The notes: generated from the letters alone by a model not told the origin. DNA of 64,000 bases from Actinopolymorpha singaporensis (GCF_900104745.1 NZ_LT629732.1:62001-126000), one strand, 5' to 3'; positions 8,560 to 16,626 are shown, numbered from the stretch's first letter. Made by a program: numbers and translations.

Positions 8560-8760
8560 TGCGTCGCCCAGGCGTGGATCGCGAAGTTCAGCCTGGCGCT
8601 TCGGCCCTACGTGGACGGCGCGTACGTCAACGTGCCGAACATCGGCATGGCCGAGTGGGAGACCGCCTACTGGACGTCGAACTTCTGCCGACTGCGCAGG
8701 ATCAAGTCGAAGTACGACCCCACGAACCTCTTCCACTGTCCTTGGGTACCGTCAGCCCGC
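8560..8760 (+). pseudogene. FAD-linked oxidoreductase remnant (BBE domain)
   Basis: Only the C-terminal berberine-bridge-enzyme region survives: 'LRPYVDGAYVNVPNIGMAEW' followed by 'NFCRLRRIKSKYDPTNLFHC'. These are hallmarks of the last about 60 residues of BBE-type FAD oxidoreductases, where the final segment folds over the flavin. The FAD-binding PCMH domain, about 400 residues, is absent upstream, and the normal stop after 'NLFHCP' is lost, so the frame runs into unrelated sequence. A non-functional remnant is the best reading. Confidence 0.78.
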
Positions 8761-8891
8761 CGCACAGGAGGGCACCCGCGTCGCCGGGTGCACTTCCACG
8801 TCGCGCCGCGGTCCGCCGAGGAGATGGCCACGTGGAGCCCGGCGAGCGATCGGTGGAGCGGCCGGCACGCCGGGTGACTTCCCAGCCTTAC

Positions 8892-8916
8892 GTGTTAAGC
8901 CGCCGACCCGGGGTAG
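8892..8916 (+). promoter_or_regulatory. SigB-like promoter of the holin/DUF3618 operon
   Basis: GTGTT, a 14-base spacer and GGGTAG match the actinobacterial general-stress consensus (GTTT, 14-16 bases, GGGTAT) with one mismatch in each half. It lies 65 bases before the first gene of the operon. The products look like stress or envelope proteins, which fits SigB-type control. Confidence 0.45.
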
Positions 8917-8981
8917 ACCGGCACGACATGCGACCGAGGGCCGTTGTTCGGCCCCTCGCACCTACGACGGTTGGAGGAAGC

Positions 8982-9908
8982 ATGTCGACCCCTAGCTACG
9001 GTGGGCCGGCCGGTTCGGAGCCGACAGGCGCCAGCGGTGGCAAGGAGCAGGCACGGCAGGTCGCGGGGAACGCCGCACAGGAGGGCACCCGCGTCGCCGG
9101 GGTTGCCAAGGACCAGGCACAGCAGGTCGCGTCCGAGGCTCAGCACCAGGCCAGAAATCTCTTCCATGACGTCCGTGGACAGGTCGAGGAGCAGTCCCGC
9201 GCACAGCGCGACCGGCTGGTCAGCACGTTGCAGAACTTCAGCGACGACGTCGAGCAGATGGCGAGCGGCCAGGACGGCAACGGCGGGCTCGCCCACGACG
9301 TCGCCCGGCAGGTTGCCGGTCGGGTGCGGGAGTTCAGCTCCCGGATCGACGGCCGCGAGCCGGCCGAACTCCTCGACGAGGTTCGCCGCTTCGCTCGGCG
9401 TCGGCCGGGCGCGTTCCTCGCGGGCGCTCTCGCGGCCGGCGTGGTGGCCGGCCGACTGACCCGCGGCGCCAAGGAAGCGAGCAGCAGTGGTTCCGGTGCC
9501 GCGACGGGCACCAGCGGTTCGGCCGGATACGGCGACGGATACGGCAACGGCAGTGGAGTCGGCCACTACACCGGCCCCTACACAGGGCCCGGCGCCACGG
9601 ACTCCGACACGGTTGGAGACGCCGCGGCCAACTACGGCCCGAGCAGCCAGTACGAAACGTCCAGCACCGCGGACCCGACGAGCACCACCGGCTACAGCGG
9701 CGGCACCACGGCCCCGGCCGCCGGCCCCGGCTGGTCCGAGCAGGACAACCCGTACACGCCTTCGGGCACAGGCGCGGGCTCGGGTGGTTCGGGCGGGGTC
9801 GCCCCGCTGGATCCGGCGGCGGACGAGTACGCCCCGCCAACCGAGCGGCCGCAGCCCGGCGGCGGTCGGATCGCTGACCGGCGCGGAACCACCGGGGAGG
9901 CGCCGTGA
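8982..9908 (+). CDS. Low-complexity LEA/apolipoprotein-like protein with one membrane helix
   Basis: 308 residues in three parts. Residues about 20-150 are amphipathic helix with repeated Gln/Ala/Val heptads ('AGVAKDQAQQVASEAQ', 'FHDVRGQVEEQSRAQRDRL'), like LEA or apolipoprotein-A helices. A short hydrophobic segment 'AFLAGALAAGVVAGRL' follows 'ARRRPG', as in DUF883-type proteins. The last about 140 residues are a disordered Gly/Ser/Tyr/Thr/Pro tail ('TGSAGYGDGYGNGSGVG'-like). It heads a three-gene operon with DUF1469 and DUF3618 proteins. The role is unknown; membrane or envelope protection in stress is inferred. The ATG has a GGAGGAAG ribosome-binding site. Confidence 0.75.
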   Translation: MSTPSYGGPAGSEPTGASGGKEQARQVAGNAAQEGTRVAGVAKDQAQQVASEAQHQARNLFHDVRGQVEEQSRAQRDRLVSTLQNFSDDVEQMASGQDGNGGLAHDVARQVAGRVREFSSRIDGREPAELLDEVRRFARRRPGAFLAGALAAGVVAGRLTRGAKEASSSGSGAATGTSGSAGYGDGYGNGSGVGHYTGPYTGPGATDSDTVGDAAANYGPSSQYETSSTADPTSTTGYSGGTTAPAAGPGWSEQDNPYTPSGTGAGSGGSGGVAPLDPAADEYAPPTERPQPGGGRIADRRGTTGEAP

Positions 9909-10372
9909 GCGGTACCGACCCGTTCAGCCCTTCCGGCACGTACCGTACGACGGATGCCTCCGGCACGACGGCCGGCGGTCACAGAGCGGAGGACAACCGT
10001 TCGCTGGGCGAGATCGTGGGCGCCATCGCCGGTGACCTGACCACCCTGGTTCGCGCCGAACTCGACCTCGCGAAGACGGAACTCAAGCGGGAAGCGACCC
10101 ACGCGGGCAAGGGCGCGGGTCTGCTCGGAGGGGCCGGCGTCACCGGGCTGCTCGCGTTGGTGTTCGTGTCGTTGGCACTGATGTTCCTGCTCGACAACTG
10201 GATGCCCATCGGCCTGGCGGCGCTCATCGTCGCTGCCATCTGGGGCATCGTCGCCGCGGTGCTCGCCGCCCGCGGCAAGAAGGAACTCAAGCAGCCCATG
10301 CCTCCCCTGGAGGCCACACAGCGCACCCTGAAGGAGGACGTGCAATGGGCCAAAGCACAGAAGGGCAGTTGA
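9905..10372 (+). CDS. Phage-holin-family (DUF1469) membrane protein
   Basis: A 155-residue protein. An N-terminal soluble stretch leads to 'SLGEIVGAIAGDLTTLVRAE' and 'LDLAKTELKREATHAGKGAG', the conserved amphipathic part of the actinobacterial holin-X/DUF1469 family. Two membrane helices follow, around 'GLLALVFVSLALMFLL' and 'AALIVAAIWGIVAAVLAA'. Despite the family name it is not phage-linked here. The GTG start overlaps the previous stop by four bases, so translation is coupled. Such proteins co-occur with DUF3618 proteins in actinomycetes, as here. Confidence 0.85.
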   Translation: MSGTDPFSPSGTYRTTDASGTTAGGHRAEDNRSLGEIVGAIAGDLTTLVRAELDLAKTELKREATHAGKGAGLLGGAGVTGLLALVFVSLALMFLLDNWMPIGLAALIVAAIWGIVAAVLAARGKKELKQPMPPLEATQRTLKEDVQWAKAQKGS

Positions 10373-10998
10373 CCGACCAGATCGCCGACACGCGTGAGGA
10401 CCTCTCGCGCAACCTCGACGCTCTCGCCGACAAGGTGAGTCCGAGCCGGGTGGTCGAACGCCGCAAGCAGGCCGTACGCGGCCGGTTCGGTCGGATGCGG
10501 GACCGCTTCATGGGCACCGCCCACGACGTGCGCGGCATCGCGGGTCACGCCACCAGCCACGCGGGCGGCTCGGTGAGCGACCGCGCTTCGCAGGTCGGAA
10601 GCTCGGCCAGTGACGCGGCGTCCGGCGCCGTCGACACCGTGTCCAGCACCGCACACGGAGCTGCCCACACGGTGCAGGAGCGGACCGAGGGCAACCCGTT
10701 GGCGGTCGGCCTGATCGCCTTCGGAGCCGGTGCGCTGATCGGATCGCTGCTGCCGGCGACCGAGAAGGAAACCCGAGCGGCCCAGCAGGTGGTGGAAACC
10801 GCCAAGGAGAAGGGCCAGCCGGTGGTCGAGGAAGCGAAATCCGTCGGCCAGGAGGTCGGGCAGAACGTCCGCGAACACGCCACCGAAGCCGCACAGGAAG
10901 TCCGCGGCACAGCCGAGGAAGGCGTACGCCAGGTCAAGGACCAAGGTCAGTCCTCGGCGCAGAACGTCAAGGACGACGCCAGGTCGCGTACCCAGTAG
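10345..10998 (+). CDS. DUF3618 domain protein
   Basis: A 217-residue protein with the DUF3618 N-terminus 'LTDQIADTREDLSRNLDALADKV', a mid-protein membrane segment 'NPLAVGLIAFGAGALIGSLL' and long charged helices either side. The C-terminal half repeats Glu/Lys/Gln/Val heptads ('VVETAKEKGQPVVEEAKS'), as in LEA-like proteins. It begins 28 bases inside the DUF1469 gene in another frame, showing tight coupling. The function is unknown; a membrane-linked partner of the DUF1469 protein is inferred from constant co-occurrence. Confidence 0.85.
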   Translation: MGQSTEGQLTDQIADTREDLSRNLDALADKVSPSRVVERRKQAVRGRFGRMRDRFMGTAHDVRGIAGHATSHAGGSVSDRASQVGSSASDAASGAVDTVSSTAHGAAHTVQERTEGNPLAVGLIAFGAGALIGSLLPATEKETRAAQQVVETAKEKGQPVVEEAKSVGQEVGQNVREHATEAAQEVRGTAEEGVRQVKDQGQSSAQNVKDDARSRTQ

Positions 10999-11036
10999 GT
11001 CGCGCTACCAGACGAATCCCGTTTCGCCCGAACGTA

Positions 11037-11078
11037 CGGCGCGTGGATGCGGCTCATGGCGAGCGCATCCACGCGCCG
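11037..11078 (+). terminator. Strong hairpin terminator after the DUF3618 operon
   Basis: A perfect 15-bp stem (CGGCGCGTGGATGCG pairing with its complement) encloses a 12-base loop, starting 39 bases after the stop codon. There is no clear T tract, which is usual in actinomycetes. Confidence 0.7.
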
Positions 11079-11105
11079 TTCGTCGTTACGTGAAAGCCTT
11101 GCACC

Positions 11106-11870
11106 ATGAGGGGCGAACCACTGCCGGCTGCTGATCCACCGCCGATCGGCGGGCCGGTCCTTGTGGCCCAGCGATGGCGCGAGGTCGTTCTCGTCCACTG
11201 GGCTGTCGATCCCCGCGCCGTCACGCCACTCCTACCGGCCGGCACCTGGCCCGACACGTTGGACGGGCAAGCCCACGTTGGCATCGTGGCGTTCGGGATA
11301 CCCGGCACGTACGCGTTCGGGCGGGCGCCCGTCGGATCGGCGTACGAGGTGAACGTTCGCGTCTACTGCGTCGACGAGGAAGGCCGGCACAGCACGGTCT
11401 TCCTGCGGATGGATGTCTCGCGCCCCGACATGGTTCTACTCGCCCGGATGCTCGCCCGGATGCTCGCCTGGCTGCCGTACACCTGGTCGAAGATCAGCTT
11501 CCTGAACGCCGGAGGCACCGACTCCGGATCGCGTTCCGACTTCGGCTACCGGTGTCGACCTCGCCTCGCGCGGGGCGCTCCTTTCGCGGATCTGGTTGTG
11601 GAACCCGGACCTGCCATCGAGGCTCCCACGGCGTTGGAGCAGTTCGTCACGGCGCGCTGGTACCTCCATCAGGGACATCCACTCGGGACGTATCGGCTAC
11701 CGGTCGCGCACCGGCGGTGGCCTCTCCACCGAGCTCGTCCCGTGAAGATCGACGATTCCCCTGTCCGAAGGACCGGCCTGACTCCCCTCGACCCGTCCCC
11801 GCTCTCCGTGCTCTGGTCGCCCGGTGTCGATGCGGAGTTCGGTCCACCACGCTTCTGCAAGGCTCCGTGA
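11106..11870 (+). CDS. DUF2071 (YqjF family) protein
   Basis: A 254-residue member of the DUF2071/YqjF family, related in fold to acetoacetate decarboxylase. Typical segments are 'LVAQRWREVVLVHWAVDP', 'VTPLLPAGTWPDTLDGQAHV', 'AYEVNVRVYCVDEEGRHSTV' and 'TARWYLHQGHPLGTYRLPVAH'. A small in-frame duplication (LARMLARMLAW) comes from the repeat of a 12-base unit. The function is unproven. It lies alone between two terminator-like hairpins, convergent with an AraC gene. Confidence 0.82.
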   Translation: MRGEPLPAADPPPIGGPVLVAQRWREVVLVHWAVDPRAVTPLLPAGTWPDTLDGQAHVGIVAFGIPGTYAFGRAPVGSAYEVNVRVYCVDEEGRHSTVFLRMDVSRPDMVLLARMLARMLAWLPYTWSKISFLNAGGTDSGSRSDFGYRCRPRLARGAPFADLVVEPGPAIEAPTALEQFVTARWYLHQGHPLGTYRLPVAHRRWPLHRARPVKIDDSPVRRTGLTPLDPSPLSVLWSPGVDAEFGPPRFCKAP

Positions 11871-11937
11871 TCCGTAGGGTTTGGGATTCCGGGCTGAGGC
11901 GTGCTGGTTTCAGAACGGCGGCAATGCAAGGCGGGAT

Positions 11938-11956
11938 GCTCCGCAGGCCGCGGAGC
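11938..11956. terminator. Short hairpin between convergent genes
   Basis: A 7-bp GC-rich stem (GCTCCGC/GCGGAGC) with a 5-base loop lies between the ends of the DUF2071 and AraC genes. It could end transcription from either side. Confidence 0.45.
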
Positions 11957-11980
11957 TGCAGTCGCCGGGACCTCCGTCGC

Positions 11981-12916
11981 TCACCCGGCGCGCTGGTTGC
12001 GACGCCACCGCTCGGGGGTGACGCCGTAACGATCCCGGAAGCGGCGTACGAGATAGGTGGCGTCGCGCAGGCCGGTCCGTGCGGCCACCACGCCGAGCGG
12101 CAGGTCGGTCTCACGCAGCATCCGCCGGACCTCCGTCATGCGCCGTTCGGTGATCCATTCGAGCAGGGGCCGACCGGTCCGCTCCCGTACGACCGTCGTG
12201 AGATGCCCCGGCGTGTAGCCGAGCGCGCGGGCGACATCTCCTACGGTGATGGGTCCCCGGAAAGTCGCCTCGATCTCGTCGAAGACCTGTTCCACCAGCG
12301 GATCCGGTGTTCCCGCGGACGCATCGGGAGCCAGCCTCGCGGCCGCGACCAGGACGCGGGTGAGGAGTCCGGCAACGACCTCGCCGGCACCGAGACGATG
12401 CGGATCGGCGAGTTCCTCGGAGAGTTCGGCCAGCCATCCCGACCACCGGGCACGGTCGGGTTCGGCGACCAGGCCATGCCCCGCTTCGGTCGCGAACATC
12501 GCGAGCAGCGGATGAGTGGCCCAGGCCAACGGAGAGACCGCCGCCAGGGCCGGCACAGCGTCCGGCGTGAAGGCGACCGACCAAGCACGGCAGCGGGCCA
12601 TCGCGATGACGGCCGACACGTCGATCACCTGGCCCGGTGGCACCGCATGGACCTGGCCAGGACGCAACGGCCACTCCGTGCCGTCGACCGAGAACGAGCC
12701 CACGCCGTCCTCGACGTACACCAGGACGAGGAAGTCATGGGCGTGCCGGTGGACCGGCGGAAACCCCGCGTGCTCACCCTCGGCGTCGAAGCACACGACC
12801 GAGACCGGTGGCACGCCCGGACGATTGTCGTAGCGGTAGACAGGCGTCCCGTCCGACCGCAGCGTACGCAGGCGCGAGGAAGTTCCGGGCGAGACCTCGA
12901 CCGAAGGATGTGCCAT
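11981..12916 (-). CDS. AraC family transcriptional regulator with cupin sensor domain
   Basis: A 311-residue regulator. The N-terminal half is a cupin-type sensor with 'FPPVHRHAHDFLVLVYVEDG' and 'WPLRPGQVHAVPPGQVIDV'. The C-terminal 100 residues contain two helix-turn-helix units: 'ITVGDVARALGYTPGHLTTV', then 'LPLGVVAARTGLRDATYLVR', ending 'RFRDRYGVTPERWRRNQ'. The effector is unknown. It is divergent from a methyltransferase gene 117 bases away, which is its best candidate target. Confidence 0.88.
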   Translation of the reverse strand: MAHPSVEVSPGTSSRLRTLRSDGTPVYRYDNRPGVPPVSVVCFDAEGEHAGFPPVHRHAHDFLVLVYVEDGVGSFSVDGTEWPLRPGQVHAVPPGQVIDVSAVIAMARCRAWSVAFTPDAVPALAAVSPLAWATHPLLAMFATEAGHGLVAEPDRARWSGWLAELSEELADPHRLGAGEVVAGLLTRVLVAAARLAPDASAGTPDPLVEQVFDEIEATFRGPITVGDVARALGYTPGHLTTVVRERTGRPLLEWITERRMTEVRRMLRETDLPLGVVAARTGLRDATYLVRRFRDRYGVTPERWRRNQRAG

Positions 12917-13033
12917 GGATACCGACTCCTGTGCTGTCCTGGAACCGAAGAATATCCAAGGCTTGGAGGTGACGACACCAATCCGGCACGGGGCCCCGGC
13001 TCCCGACCGGGCGAACAGACCTGGGGAGCAACC

Positions 13034-13783
13034 ATGACGTCCTCGACCAACGTACGCATCACCGACCAGCGCGCGCCGGAGGACCGCGGCCGCCCGTTCC
13101 TGCCAGGAGCCGGAAAGACCTGGCTCCTCCCCTTCTACGACATCTTCAGCCGGGTGGCCGGGGTCCGGCACCTGCACGAGCGCACGGCCCAACTCGCCGG
13201 CATCGCGCCGGGCCAAACCGTGATGGATGTCGGCTGCGGCACCGGCAACCTGTCGCTCGCCGTGCTCGCGGCTCAGCCGGACGCCCGCGTCACCGGTCTG
13301 GACCCAGACGACGATGCCCTGCGCAGGGCGGCTCGCAAGGCGGTCCGGCGTGGCGTGTCCCTGAGCCTCGTCCAGGGATACGCCGACCGGATCCCGGCCG
13401 AGGACGCCTCGCTGGACCACGTGGTCTCCGCACTTGCGCTGCACCACGTCGACGACGACGGCCGGGCCGGGTTCGGGTCCGACGCTCTGCGAGCTCTCCG
13501 ACCAGGAGGCAAGGTCACGATCGTCGACTTCGGCAGCCCCGCGTCCGGTAACGACGACGCTCAGCACTCGACGCACGGCGGCGGTCACGGGCCGGCCCAC
13601 GCCCTCCGGCACCTGCCTCGCATGCTGCGGTCACGAACAGTTCGAAACCCAGCCGTGGCCCGCAACCTCGACGGCGGCATCGTCAGGCTTCTCGCCGATG
13701 CAGGATTCACCGACGTCCGGGAGGTCGAACATCTCGACCACAGGTTCGGCCCGGTCACCTTCGTGCAAGCGACCCGCGCCTAG
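13034..13783 (+). CDS. Class I SAM-dependent methyltransferase
   Basis: 249 residues. The family start 'LPFYDIFSRVAGVRHLHERT' is followed by motif I 'TVMDVGCGTGNLSLAVLA', 'VTGLDPDDDALRRAARKA' and the post-motif 'LDHVVSALALHHVDDDGRAG'. A His/Gly-rich insert ('STHGGGHGPAHALRH') precedes the last strand. This pattern fits UbiE/MenG-like methyltransferases acting on lipophilic substrates, but the substrate is unknown. The ATG is preceded by GGGGAGCA. It is divergent from the AraC gene, which may control it. Confidence 0.82.
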   Translation: MTSSTNVRITDQRAPEDRGRPFLPGAGKTWLLPFYDIFSRVAGVRHLHERTAQLAGIAPGQTVMDVGCGTGNLSLAVLAAQPDARVTGLDPDDDALRRAARKAVRRGVSLSLVQGYADRIPAEDASLDHVVSALALHHVDDDGRAGFGSDALRALRPGGKVTIVDFGSPASGNDDAQHSTHGGGHGPAHALRHLPRMLRSRTVRNPAVARNLDGGIVRLLADAGFTDVREVEHLDHRFGPVTFVQATRA

Positions 13784-13841
13784 ACCCTCAGGCTGACCGG
13801 CCGGACGGGTCGTCAACTGGAACTTGCCCACCGCACAGTCC

Positions 13842-13882
13842 GATCGGCGGCCGCCGCGGTTGTCCCGCGCCGGCCGCCGATC
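13842..13882. terminator. Bidirectional hairpin between convergent genes
   Basis: A perfect 12-bp inverted repeat (GATCGGCGGCCG and its complement) encloses a smaller CCGCG/CGCGG-like pairing. It lies between the ends of the methyltransferase and repeat-protein genes and probably ends transcription in both directions. Confidence 0.65.
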
Positions 13883-13894
13883 TCCGTCGCCTCG

Positions 13895-14434
13895 TCAGGC
13901 GAGCGTCTCGGTGCGACGCCGCCTCACGAGGAACATGCCGCCGAAGGCAGCTGCCGCCAGCGCACCGGCGCCACCCGCCGCGAGTCCCGGGTTGGCGACC
14001 GTCGAAGAGCCTCCGTCACCGCCGTCGACCCCGCCAGATGGCTTCCCGCAGGGGCCGGGGTCGGAGAGTCGGTCGCCCATCTTGCCGTGCTCCGATCCGT
14101 AACCCCAGTCACCCTTCTTGCCGTGCTCCGATCCGTAACCCCAGTCGCCCTTCTTGCCGTGCTCCGACCCGTAACCCCAGTCGCCCTTCTTGCCGTGCTC
14201 CGATCCGTAACCCCAGTCGCCCATCTTGCCGTGCTCCGACCCGTAACCCCAGTCGCCCTTCTTGCCGTGCTCCGACCCGTAGCCCGCGTCGTCCTTCTTG
14301 CAGTGGTTGTCCCAGGCTGCCACCTGGCCAGTGGGCGCGACGCTTGCGGACGCGATTCCGGGCGCCGCCACCAACAAAGTCGCGCTTGCGAACGCCGCTC
14401 CGGCAGCGAGCTTTCCGAGGTGCTTTTTCGACAT
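13895..14434 (-). CDS. Secreted repeat protein with C-terminal membrane anchor
   Basis: 179 residues. A Sec signal peptide ('KLAAGAAFASATLLVAAPGIASA') is followed by six near-identical 12-residue repeats, consensus YGSEHGKKGDWG, with Met replacing the second Lys in two units. A Gly/Ser linker, a hydrophobic C-terminal helix ('AGGAGALAAAAFGGMFLV') and an RRRR tail complete it. This order resembles surface proteins held at the membrane; no LPxTG motif is seen, so sortase attachment is not supported. The repeats are rich in His, Glu, Lys and Trp and could bind metal or polysaccharide. No family recognised. An upstream in-frame start would break the signal peptide. Confidence 0.7.
   Translation of the reverse strand: MSKKHLGKLAAGAAFASATLLVAAPGIASASVAPTGQVAAWDNHCKKDDAGYGSEHGKKGDWGYGSEHGKMGDWGYGSEHGKKGDWGYGSEHGKKGDWGYGSEHGKKGDWGYGSEHGKMGDRLSDPGPCGKPSGGVDGGDGGSSTVANPGLAAGGAGALAAAAFGGMFLVRRRRTETLA
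14072..14287. repeat. Six tandem 36-bp repeats inside the secreted protein gene
   Basis: The core CTTGCCGTGC recurs at 14081, 14117, 14153, 14189, 14225 and 14261, exactly 36 bases apart. Units differ by only a few bases, implying recent expansion or gene conversion. Copy number is probably variable between strains. Confidence 0.9.
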
Positions 14435-14920
14435 GCGTTGCGTCACTCCTTTTGTGCGCCTTCTCAGCATCCGCTGACGCCTTGGAAGCTCCCCCTGCGC
14501 TGGGCAGACAACCGGAAATCAAGATGGCGGCGAACCGCGGGAATGAGGTTCTTCAGGCTTGGTAGAGTCCGCGACCGATATCCCCCACACACCTCGCGGC
14601 CGCATCAATCCGGGCCGAGGTTGTTGCCGGGGTCGAGGGCGGTTCGGAATTTCCGGCACGACGATCCGGTCGCGCACCGGGATCGAGTTTTGGCCCGCGT
14701 GCGGCAGCGGCCGCGGCCACGCCGGCCACGTTGAATTACAGATCCCGCGGCTTCGGCTTTCACCGGACCGAAGGAACTTGAAATGTCTGCGCACGGCGCA
14801 AATTCGAAGATGGGAATTCCCGGCACGTCACGGGAAGGGCATTCTGAAGGAAATGCAGGTGGTTTGGAGGCTCGCCCTCCTCCGCTCACCTCTTTGTCGG
14901 CTTTGCCCCGTATACGACAG
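14435..14920. other. Gene-free region, lower GC than surroundings
   Basis: I find no frame here with coding character on either strand. It must hold the promoter of the repeat-protein gene at its left end. It contains short AT-rich stretches and a 30-base segment (14641-14670) that shares 25 bases with 8349-8378. Confidence 0.5.
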
Positions 14921-14950
14921 GGCGCCCCGACAGCGGCCTGTCGGGGCGCC
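14921..14950 (-). terminator. Terminator of the small ATPase gene
   Basis: A perfect 13-bp stem (GGCGCCCCGACAG with its complement) and a 4-base loop start 16 bases past the stop codon of the ATPase gene. Confidence 0.75.
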
Positions 14951-14965
14951 TCGGTGGCGGTGCGA

Positions 14966-15544
14966 CTACCGCGATGCCGATTGCGGAGCCCACCGGTAAA
15001 GCACTGAGTACGCCGGACCGTGGGCGCCGAACCCCGTGACCTCGTTGATGTGCTCGACGACCCGCCGGGTAGCGGGATCCGCCAGGTCACCGAGGCCACG
15101 GACCTTCACCAGGTAGCGGATGCCGGCCGCGGCGTCGGCGGAGATCCCGTTGCGGGCAAGAACCTCGAACACCTCGGCGACCGAATCGGCGTGCAGGCTC
15201 GAGGCGAGGCGATACCCGTCCGCGACCAGGCCGAACGCACGCTCCACCTCATCGCCGGCCAGGTAACCGGGCCGGCCCCGGTGTCCGATCTCGCCGACGA
15301 CCAGGAATCCCCGATCCGGATGCGCGCTCAACTCGGCCACCTCTTCCCGGGTCCCGAGAAACTCGCGCCGCGGCACGTTCGCGGGCGCCTCGGCGAGGAT
15401 GGCGTTCGTCAGCGTGCTCTTGCCCGCGTTCCGCGGGAGCGCGTAGACCAGGAACGACTCACCGGACGCCGCGATCCGCCGCAGGAGATCGGCGCCCTCG
15501 TCCGTGACGGACCCGTTCGCAACCATGTCGGCCAGCGTGATCAC
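14966..15544 (-). CDS. Stand-alone type II/IV secretion ATPase-like domain protein
   Basis: 192 residues matching only the RecA-like core of secretion ATPases of the GspE/VirB11/CpaF class. Walker A is 'ALPRNAGKSTLTNAIL' (about residues 33-48), the Walker B-like strand is 'RGFLVVGEIGHRG', and the His-box-like segment is 'ASSLHADSVAEVFEVLARNG'. The usual N-terminal domains and the zinc or arginine-finger regions are missing, and no pilus or secretion genes adjoin it. The GTG start follows a GAGGGGGG ribosome-binding site; an upstream TTG is less likely. A role as a soluble NTPase is inferred; the partner is unknown. Confidence 0.62.
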   Translation of the reverse strand: MITLADMVANGSVTDEGADLLRRIAASGESFLVYALPRNAGKSTLTNAILAEAPANVPRREFLGTREEVAELSAHPDRGFLVVGEIGHRGRPGYLAGDEVERAFGLVADGYRLASSLHADSVAEVFEVLARNGISADAAAGIRYLVKVRGLGDLADPATRRVVEHINEVTGFGAHGPAYSVLYRWAPQSASR

Positions 15545-15743
15545 AGCAACCCCCCTCAAAAGATATACCGGCAGAGTATCGCCGGATGCCGCCGAGGAGG
15601 ACCCTCCGTACGACCGGTGAACGGCCAGAGCAGGACACCTCCGCGGTCCTCGGCAGATACCTCTGGAGGGTCACGGCGCGTCGGGGGCCGGCACGTCGAC
15701 AGTTCGGACCGACCTGCGGCGTAGAGGAGTCGCGAGGCAGTCC

Positions 15744-16613
15744 TCACACCCCGCTGCGGGTGAGGGTCTCGTCGAGCCAGTGCTCATAGCGGCGGCCGAA
15801 GTACAGCACGTGCATGATCGCCGTGTAGACCTGGTAGACCGGCGCACGGACCTCGAAGAAGTCCTTCTCGATCGGATGGAACCTCCGGTACGACTCGAAC
15901 ACGGCGTCGGCGTACGGCTGGCCGACGACATGTGACAGGTCGAGCTCCGGGTGGCCGTAGACGACAGACGGATCGAGCAGACCCGTTATCTTGTTGCCGT
16001 CCGCGAGAATGTTCGCGCTCCACAGGTCACCGTGCAGCAACGTCGGGGCGGCGGGCTCGGTCAGACGGTCACCCAACTGCTCGCAGAGCCTCTCGACCCG
16101 TGCGCGAAAGCCGACGTTCAGTGTTCCGTTCGCGACTGCCGCGTCGGCGCAGTGACGCAGCCGTCGATCCCTGAAGAACGGCACCCAGGCGCTGGACCAT
16201 CCGTTGGGTAACAGGAACCAGCCGTTCAGGGTCGGGCCGTCGAAGCCGAAGGCGTCGGCGTGCCGTCCGTGCAGGATCGCCAACTCCTCGCCGAGAGAGG
16301 TCGCTGCGGCGCCGGTCAGGTGCACCCCGGGCATGAAGGTCTGCAGGAGGAGCTCCGGATCGGCGTAGATCACCTCCGGCACGATGCGGGGGTGCGCGTC
16401 GTGGAGATGACGCACCATCGTCGCCTCGATGTCAAGGCGCGCTTGCTCCCCGAACGCCGCCTTGCAGACGACCGTACGCCCGTCGGCCAGGTCCAGCCGC
16501 CGCACGTCCGCCACCATGCCACCGACGAGGGGTACCTGCCCGGCCACCGTCAGCCCGGCGCGATGGCGTACGGCGTCGAGGATGCGTTCCACGGCAACGC
16601 GATCTTCAGCCAC
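15744..16613 (-). CDS. Fructosamine kinase family protein
   Basis: A 289-residue kinase of the fructosamine-3-kinase/ketosamine kinase family, which phosphorylates sugar-amine adducts so that they break down. The ATP-binding N-lobe has 'LADGRTVVCKAAFGEQARLD' and the catalytic loop is 'LLHGDLWSANILADGNKITG', exactly the family signature, followed by 'LDPSVVYGHPELDLSHV'. Other segments ('LGEELAILHGRHADAFGF', 'WVPFFRDRRLRH') also fit. It is 13 bases downstream of a sugar-efflux-type MFS gene on the same strand, suggesting an operon dealing with glycated or modified sugars. Confidence 0.88.
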   Translation of the reverse strand: MAEDRVAVERILDAVRHRAGLTVAGQVPLVGGMVADVRRLDLADGRTVVCKAAFGEQARLDIEATMVRHLHDAHPRIVPEVIYADPELLLQTFMPGVHLTGAAATSLGEELAILHGRHADAFGFDGPTLNGWFLLPNGWSSAWVPFFRDRRLRHCADAAVANGTLNVGFRARVERLCEQLGDRLTEPAAPTLLHGDLWSANILADGNKITGLLDPSVVYGHPELDLSHVVGQPYADAVFESYRRFHPIEKDFFEVRAPVYQVYTAIMHVLYFGRRYEHWLDETLTRSGV

Positions 16614-16626
16614 GATGTTTCTCCCT

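Noticed and set aside
9905-10372. Holin-family gene as a sign of a prophage
   Set aside because: DUF1469 proteins are chromosomal in actinomycetes and pair with DUF3618; no other phage gene is present.
11174-13783. A very long open frame on the plus strand crossing several genes
   Set aside because: Only its last part (from 13034) has protein character and a ribosome-binding site; the rest mirrors the AraC and DUF2071 genes and is Arg/Pro-rich, as expected in high-GC DNA.
14072-14287. Regular 36-bp repeats that could suggest a CRISPR array
   Set aside because: The repeats are directly adjacent without spacers and encode a clean 12-residue peptide repeat in a secreted protein.
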